A DNA stretch of 35,747 nt from Deltaproteobacteria bacterium (GTDB lineage: Bacteria > Myxococcota_A > Polyangia > Polyangiales > JADJMO01), in contig JACPFM010000029.1 in NCBI GenBank assembly GCA_016182965.1, positions 1-35,747 of the forward strand. Reading direction: 5' to 3'. Positions 30,538 to 35,747 of this stretch are shown piece after piece. The notes under the pieces were generated by a model that saw only the letters and a list, made by a program, of their open reading frames with translations, was not told the origin of the DNA and made no database searches. Position 1 is the stretch's first letter, and each line of letters starts with the position of its first letter. The position numbers and the translations under genes are program-made.

Positions 30538-31478
30538 CCGTGGGGGCTCGCGCGCGCCCCGACTTCGTGCGCGCCGACCTGGTGCGCCCCGACTTGGTGC
30601 GAACGTTGCTCCTGCTGCTCGCGACGCTCTCGGCGATCGTCGGCCTCGATCACCTGCGCGCGGCGCTGGCCGCGCGGGTCCACAAGGTCCGCGAGACCGC
30701 CGACGTCTACGCGTTGCCGCCGCCCGAGTACGTCAAGGTGGCGTCGCTCGGGTATCGCGACGCCGTCGCGTCGGTGCTGTGGGCCTCGACGCTGTATCAG
30801 TACGGCGATCACGTCTCGCACAACCAGCGGTTCGAGTATCCGACGCAGTACATCGAGACCATCCTGACGCTCGATCCGGCGTTCCGGCCCGCGTACAAAT
30901 TCCTCAGCACCCTGACGACGATGCAGGTCGTCGCGCCGAGCCGCGCCCAGCTCGAAGAGGTGCGCAGGCTGCTGCAGACGGGCGTCCGCGAGCTGCCGAG
31001 CGACGCCGACGTGTGGGGCGCGTACGCGTCGTTCATGATGTTCGAGGGCGCGCAGTTCCTCGAGGAGCACGAGAAGCAACGCTGGCGCGTCGCGGGCGCC
31101 AAGGCGGCGCAGCGGGCCGTCGAGCTCGGGTACTTCATGGACACGCTGTCGCTCACCGGCGCGATCTTCCTCGAGCGCGCCGGCGAGCGCGATCTCGCCA
31201 TCGCGCAGCTGGAGCGCGCCTACGCCCTCGCGCCGAACGACGAAACCCGCGAGCGCATCGCGTCGAAGCTGCGAAAGCTCCGCGCGCAGGATGTGGTGGC
31301 GCGGGTCGAGGGGCTGCAGCGCGCCATGATCAACCTCTGGCTCGGCCGCTTCCCTTGGCTCTCGGAGAGCATGCTGGTGGTCGTCGGACCGCCGCGCGAC
31401 GTCGCGGGATGCGCCGGGCTCGTCGGGACCCTGGAGCGCTGCACGCCGGGGTGGCCCGGCTTCACGGCAGCGCCATGA
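30534..31478 (+). CDS. Membrane-anchored TPR-like protein of the pilin operon
   Basis: The protein has 314 residues from GTG 30534, which overlaps the pilin 4 stop as GTGA. An N-terminal helix (TLLLLLATLSAIVGL, about 24-38) should anchor it to the inner membrane. The rest is helical. LPPPEYVKVASLGYRDAVASVLWASTLYQYGDH and YIETILTLDPAFRPAYKFLSTLT match a family of deltaproteobacterial proteins of unknown function that begin ...LGYr...a..LW...lqYfG. and carry degenerate TPRs. The middle (LEEVRRLLQTGVRELPSDADVWGAYASFMMFEG) and the later AIAQLERAYALAPNDETRERI are TPR-like. Just before the helix is a 15-nt unit three times (DFVRA, DLVRP, DLVRT). Two Cys near the end may pair. Tight coupling suggests a role with the pilins. 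Confidence 0.75.
   Translation: MTVGARARPDFVRADLVRPDLVRTLLLLLATLSAIVGLDHLRAALAARVHKVRETADVYALPPPEYVKVASLGYRDAVASVLWASTLYQYGDHVSHNQRFEYPTQYIETILTLDPAFRPAYKFLSTLTTMQVVAPSRAQLEEVRRLLQTGVRELPSDADVWGAYASFMMFEGAQFLEEHEKQRWRVAGAKAAQRAVELGYFMDTLSLTGAIFLERAGERDLAIAQLERAYALAPNDETRERIASKLRKLRAQDVVARVEGLQRAMINLWLGRFPWLSESMLVVVGPPRDVAGCAGLVGTLERCTPGWPGFTAAP
30561..30605 (+). repeat. 15-nt in-frame tandem repeat near the start of the TPR gene
   Basis: Three units (30561-30575, 30576-30590, 30591-30605) encode DFVRA, DLVRP and DLVRT. They lie between the start codon and the membrane helix and make up a basic/acidic cytoplasmic tail. Confidence 0.75.
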
Positions 31479-31542
31479 GCCGCCGCGACGAGTCCCCGGG
31501 CGCGCGCACGCACGCGAAGAGCGGCGACCCGTCTCGTGTCGC

Positions 31543-31572
31543 TGGAACGTGGTGTCCGGCTTGCACGTTCCA
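31543..31572. other. Inverted repeat in the gap before the DUF2233 gene
   Basis: TGGAACGTG (31543-31551) and CACGTTCCA (31564-31572) are perfect 9-bp inverses with a 12-nt loop. The site is 65 nt after the TPR gene stop and 86 nt before the next start. It may be a transcript end without T-tract or an operator. The rest of the 179-nt gap shows nothing I recognise. Confidence 0.45.
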
Positions 31573-31657
31573 CGGCAGTTGGCCTCGCAAAGTGGAGCGC
31601 AGCGAACGAGTCTGGTAACGGTCCGGCGAACGCCCGAGGCGCATCGCCCCAACCCCG

Positions 31658-34351
31658 ATGGCTGCCGTCTCCACCACCTCACCCCTCGGGGCGTCCACGC
31701 ATCCGCCCATGCGCCGCTTCCGCACGCACGCGAAGTACGCCGCGCGGCTGCTGCCGTTGGTCGCGCTCGCCGCCTGGGGGCTGCATGGCCGCACCTCGGT
31801 CCCGGCCGACGCGCGCAGCGCCTCCGACGCCGTTGCGCGCGCGCTGGCCGGCGAGGGCATCGAGGCGACAGCCGAGGACGTCGCCTGGATCGACGCGCCG
31901 GGCGGGCTCGGGCGGACCATCGCCGCGGACTCGCGCGCCGTGGTGCGCGGCAAGGCCAAGGGGGACTCGCTCCACGACGTCTTCCTCGTGCGCACGCGAC
32001 GATCGCCCGAGGGCGCCGTGATCGGCGTCGAGGGGGTGCACCCGCTGACCAGGACCGCCGGCGTCGACGAGACTCGGCCGGTGGTGACCGGACAGTGGGT
32101 CGCCTTCGCGACCGTCGCCGGCGGCGCGACGACGGGCGTCGAGCTGTACGACCTCTCCGCGGAGGATCCGCACACCACCGACGGCTGGAAGAAGCTCCCG
32201 CGCGTGCAGAACGCCGTCACCAACCTGCAACGCACCGGCAGCATCAAGGGCGTGCAGCGGCGGCACTATCAGATCGATCCGCCGGCGACGGTGGCCTCGT
32301 TGGCGTGGAACGCTCAGGGCGCGCTGGAGGTGATCGCCGACGGTCAGAAGGTGCTGATCGATCGACAGGTCGACGAGCCGCTCGACGGCAAGGAGCGGGC
32401 GCGATTCGAGCGCGTGGTCAAGGCGAAGCCCGGCGATCTGATCACCTGGACGGTCGATCGCGTGCGCGCCGTCTCCTGGCTCGGGCCGCAGTTCATCGAG
32501 TTCCTCGAGTACCACGCGTTCAAGACGCGCGATCTGCTCAAGCGGAAGTTCCCCGGCGTGTTCGCGGAGGACGCCGCGAAGGAGGTCGTCGCCGATCTCG
32601 GCGGCGCGAAGATCAAGCCGACGTACACCGATCCGGAGATCGGGTGGCCGCCCGCTCAGCTGCAGCCGGTCATCCAGCCCGCGCTGCCCAACGAGGGCGT
32701 GTGGCTCGGCACCGACGACGATCCCTTCGTCGGCAAGAACCCCGGCGTTCCGGCGGCCTTCATGCAGACGTTCGTGCGGACCGATCCGCAGCGCCCGTAC
32801 GCGCGGGTGTACGTCACCTTGTGGGACCCGCGGCAGGTCGCGCTGCATATGGTCGCGGGAACCGTCGAGCCGGTGAGCGCGACCGGCGAGGTCGGCACTG
32901 GCCAGATCCCGCGCACGCCGGAGGTGCTCAAATCGCTGGTCGCCGGCTTCAACGGCGGCTTCCAGGCGGTGCATTTCGAGGGCGGCATGCAGGTGAACGG
33001 CACCATGTACCTGCCGCCGAAGCCGTACGCCGCGACCGTCGCCGAGCTGCGCGACGGCACCACCGCGATCGGCACGTGGCCCGACGGTCAGCCGGAGGTC
33101 CCCGACGAGATCCTCTCGCTGCGGCAGAACCTCGTCCCGCTCGTGCGCGACGGCGCGATCAACCCGTACAAGCAGATCAAGTGGGGCGGCACCCCCCCAG
33201 GATCGGCCGACTCGATCCACACCACGCGCAGCGGCGTGTGCCTCACCAAGGACGGGTTCATCGGTTACTTCTTCGGCAATGACATGACGCCGGAGTCGCT
33301 CGGGCGCGGCATGGTCGTCGCCGGGTGCACCGAGGGCGTGCACCTCGACATGAACGCTGGGCACACCGGGTTCGAGTTCTACCGGGTGGCGCCGACTGGC
33401 GAGCTCCCCGATCTGATGCGCGGGCTGCAGGGGGACTGGGAGGCGGAGAACGCCGTGCCGCAGCTGCCCGGATGGAGCTTCCGCGCCCGCCGCATGATCA
33501 AGGGAATGCCGCACATGCTGTTCCCGCGGTACATCGGCCGCGACGGGCGCGACTTCATGTACCTCACGTTGCGCCCGATCCTGCCCGGCGCGCCGCTCGT
33601 CCCGCGCGTGCACCCCGCCGAGCAGGACGAGGGCGTCTGGCGCACGCGCGGGCTGCCGCAGCACGGGTTCCCCTACGCGATCGCGACCACGAGCATCCGT
33701 CCCGACGCCAAGCACCCCGAGATCCGCGCCCGCGTGCTCAAGGTCGATCCGCGGACGGTGAAGGTGGCGCCCGCGAAGAGCTCCGGAAAGGACGCCGTCC
33801 TCGCGCTCTCGGTGGGTCCGATCGCGCCGAAGCCCACCAAGTCCGAGACTCAGCTCTGGCTCGCGCTCAACTCGTTCGCGATCGGAACGAGCTCGCCCGG
33901 CGCGACGGCCGTCTCGCTGTTCACCGGTGAGCAGCCGCAGGCCGCGACGCTGGCCGGCGCGTCCGCGCTCGTCGGCGTCACCGACGACGACGGGACGCTG
34001 GTCATCGCCGTCGCCGACGCGCCCGCGGGCGCCGCGCTGCGGACGATCCTCCAGCAGCTCGGCTGCTCGCAGGTGATGGTCCCGCCCAAGACGCTCGACG
34101 TGAGGCTCGGCGGCAGCCTCGACATGACCGGCGAGCTCGCGAAATCCCCGCTGTCCGGCCCGATCGTCACGCTCGAGCGCGGGCAGGCGCCCGCAGCCAA
34201 CGAGCTCTTCCCGACCACGCCCGTGGTCGATCCCTCGGTCTGGCAGCCCCTGCAGTCTCGACGCGTGCGGTACTTCGGCAAGAAGCCCGTGCGGCCCGGG
34301 ACGGTCGCTCCGGCGGCGCCCTCGGCCGCCCCGAAGGCGAGCGCGAATTGA
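31658..34351 (+). CDS. Large DUF2233 (phosphodiester glycosidase-like) exported protein
   Basis: The protein has 897 residues. A hydrophobic stretch RLLPLVALAAWGL at about 31-43 could be a signal peptide or anchor; an ATG at 31709 would place it nearer the N-terminus, and neither start has a clear ribosome site. Residues about 45-370 have no domain I recognise. The second half carries the NAGPA/DUF2233 pattern: VAGFNGGFQAVHFEGGMQVNG (about 427) and GCTEGVHLDMNAGHTGFEFYR (about 558), with NGGF and LD-N-GH typical of enzymes that hydrolyse sugar phosphodiesters. DUF2233 domains are usually 200-300 residues, so this protein is unusually long. The end is an Ala/Pro tail (APAAPSAAPKASAN). The substrate is unknown; a cell-envelope glycan role is inferred. 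Confidence 0.72.
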   Translation: MAAVSTTSPLGASTHPPMRRFRTHAKYAARLLPLVALAAWGLHGRTSVPADARSASDAVARALAGEGIEATAEDVAWIDAPGGLGRTIAADSRAVVRGKAKGDSLHDVFLVRTRRSPEGAVIGVEGVHPLTRTAGVDETRPVVTGQWVAFATVAGGATTGVELYDLSAEDPHTTDGWKKLPRVQNAVTNLQRTGSIKGVQRRHYQIDPPATVASLAWNAQGALEVIADGQKVLIDRQVDEPLDGKERARFERVVKAKPGDLITWTVDRVRAVSWLGPQFIEFLEYHAFKTRDLLKRKFPGVFAEDAAKEVVADLGGAKIKPTYTDPEIGWPPAQLQPVIQPALPNEGVWLGTDDDPFVGKNPGVPAAFMQTFVRTDPQRPYARVYVTLWDPRQVALHMVAGTVEPVSATGEVGTGQIPRTPEVLKSLVAGFNGGFQAVHFEGGMQVNGTMYLPPKPYAATVAELRDGTTAIGTWPDGQPEVPDEILSLRQNLVPLVRDGAINPYKQIKWGGTPPGSADSIHTTRSGVCLTKDGFIGYFFGNDMTPESLGRGMVVAGCTEGVHLDMNAGHTGFEFYRVAPTGELPDLMRGLQGDWEAENAVPQLPGWSFRARRMIKGMPHMLFPRYIGRDGRDFMYLTLRPILPGAPLVPRVHPAEQDEGVWRTRGLPQHGFPYAIATTSIRPDAKHPEIRARVLKVDPRTVKVAPAKSSGKDAVLALSVGPIAPKPTKSETQLWLALNSFAIGTSSPGATAVSLFTGEQPQAATLAGASALVGVTDDDGTLVIAVADAPAGAALRTILQQLGCSQVMVPPKTLDVRLGGSLDMTGELAKSPLSGPIVTLERGQAPAANELFPTTPVVDPSVWQPLQSRRVRYFGKKPVRPGTVAPAAPSAAPKASAN

Positions 34352-34436
34352 CCGCCCACCGCGCGAGACGGTAGATTACGCGCCCGCCGTCGTCGCGTGC
34401 GCGCGCACCTCCCGACGACCGACGGGCCGAAGAGTC

Positions 34437-34442
34437 GAGGAG
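34437..34442 (+). promoter_or_regulatory. Shine-Dalgarno deciding the TTG start of the second kinase
   Basis: GAGGAG lies 6 nt before TTG 34449. No ATG or GTG in frame precedes the glycine loop, so the TTG is almost certainly the start. Confidence 0.8.
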
Positions 34443-34448
34443 CGCTCG

Positions 34449-35747
<1,299 letters not shown>

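Overview
The window is very GC-rich DNA (third codon positions almost all G or C) with 24 protein genes and no RNA gene that I can see. It looks like a chromosomal segment of a myxobacterium or close relative (Myxococcota, perhaps Polyangia). The reasons are two Ser/Thr protein kinases of myxobacterial type, a trypsin-like lipoprotein ending in a MYXO-CTERM-like tail, lipoproteins with Asp/Ala-rich spacers, a PilR regulator beside type IV pilin genes, and futalosine-pathway menaquinone synthesis (MqnD). The taxon is an inference. I see no phage, insertion sequence, CRISPR array or tRNA.

Layout. 1-2.1 kb: end of a PfkB sugar kinase gene, a DUF971 protein, and a convergent secreted LamG-like protein. 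2.2-7.5 kb: a two-FHA membrane protein (-), a stand-alone trpE (+) and a cytoplasmic Ser/Thr kinase with a long coiled coil (+). 7.5-9 kb: a YkvA/DUF1232 protein and the rplU-rpmA ribosomal operon (-), with a clear promoter and an intrinsic terminator. 9-13.2 kb: a trypsin-like lipoprotein (-), mqnD (+) and two paralogous beta-barrel proteins (+). 13.4-16.3 kb: a rhodanese, an FAH-family hydrolase (-) and a TPR lipoprotein (+). 16.6-19.3 kb: coaBC and bioA (-), translationally coupled. 19.3-21.6 kb: a conserved hypothetical gene coupled to an AI-2E family permease gene. 21.9-24.4 kb: trxB with a single-domain cyclic-nucleotide-binding protein (-), and miaA (+). 24.4-31.5 kb: a TMTC-like GT-C glycosyltransferase (-) divergent from pilR, followed by three type IV pilins, a degenerate fourth pilin and a TPR protein. 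31.6-35.7 kb: a large DUF2233 protein and a second Ser/Thr kinase cut by the window end.

Two kinds of structure stand out beyond the genes. First, at least five intergenic gaps carry arrays of 7-bp tandem repeats built on GGTCGAA. In the two largest gaps between convergent genes (16317-16601 and 21593-21871) these are enclosed by a second heptamer array, TCAGTCG, and both heptamers recur inverted on the far side. The result is a nested double inverted repeat right after the stop codons of both genes. Second, several genes (pfkB, bioA, coaBC, the GT-C gene and the TPR gene) carry short in-frame tandem duplications of 9, 15 or 27 nt.

The most coherent functional module is the pilin locus. PilR is a sigma-54 activator with a PilR-type Fis helix. 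Just downstream lie an inverted repeat that could be its binding site, a near-consensus -24/-12 promoter, and three FTLVEL pilin genes. An intrinsic terminator sits inside the operon before the third pilin gene. The fourth pilin keeps Glu+5 but has lost the prepilin peptidase glycine. All four pilins share a GDLxGxG motif near the C-terminus that resembles a calcium-binding loop.
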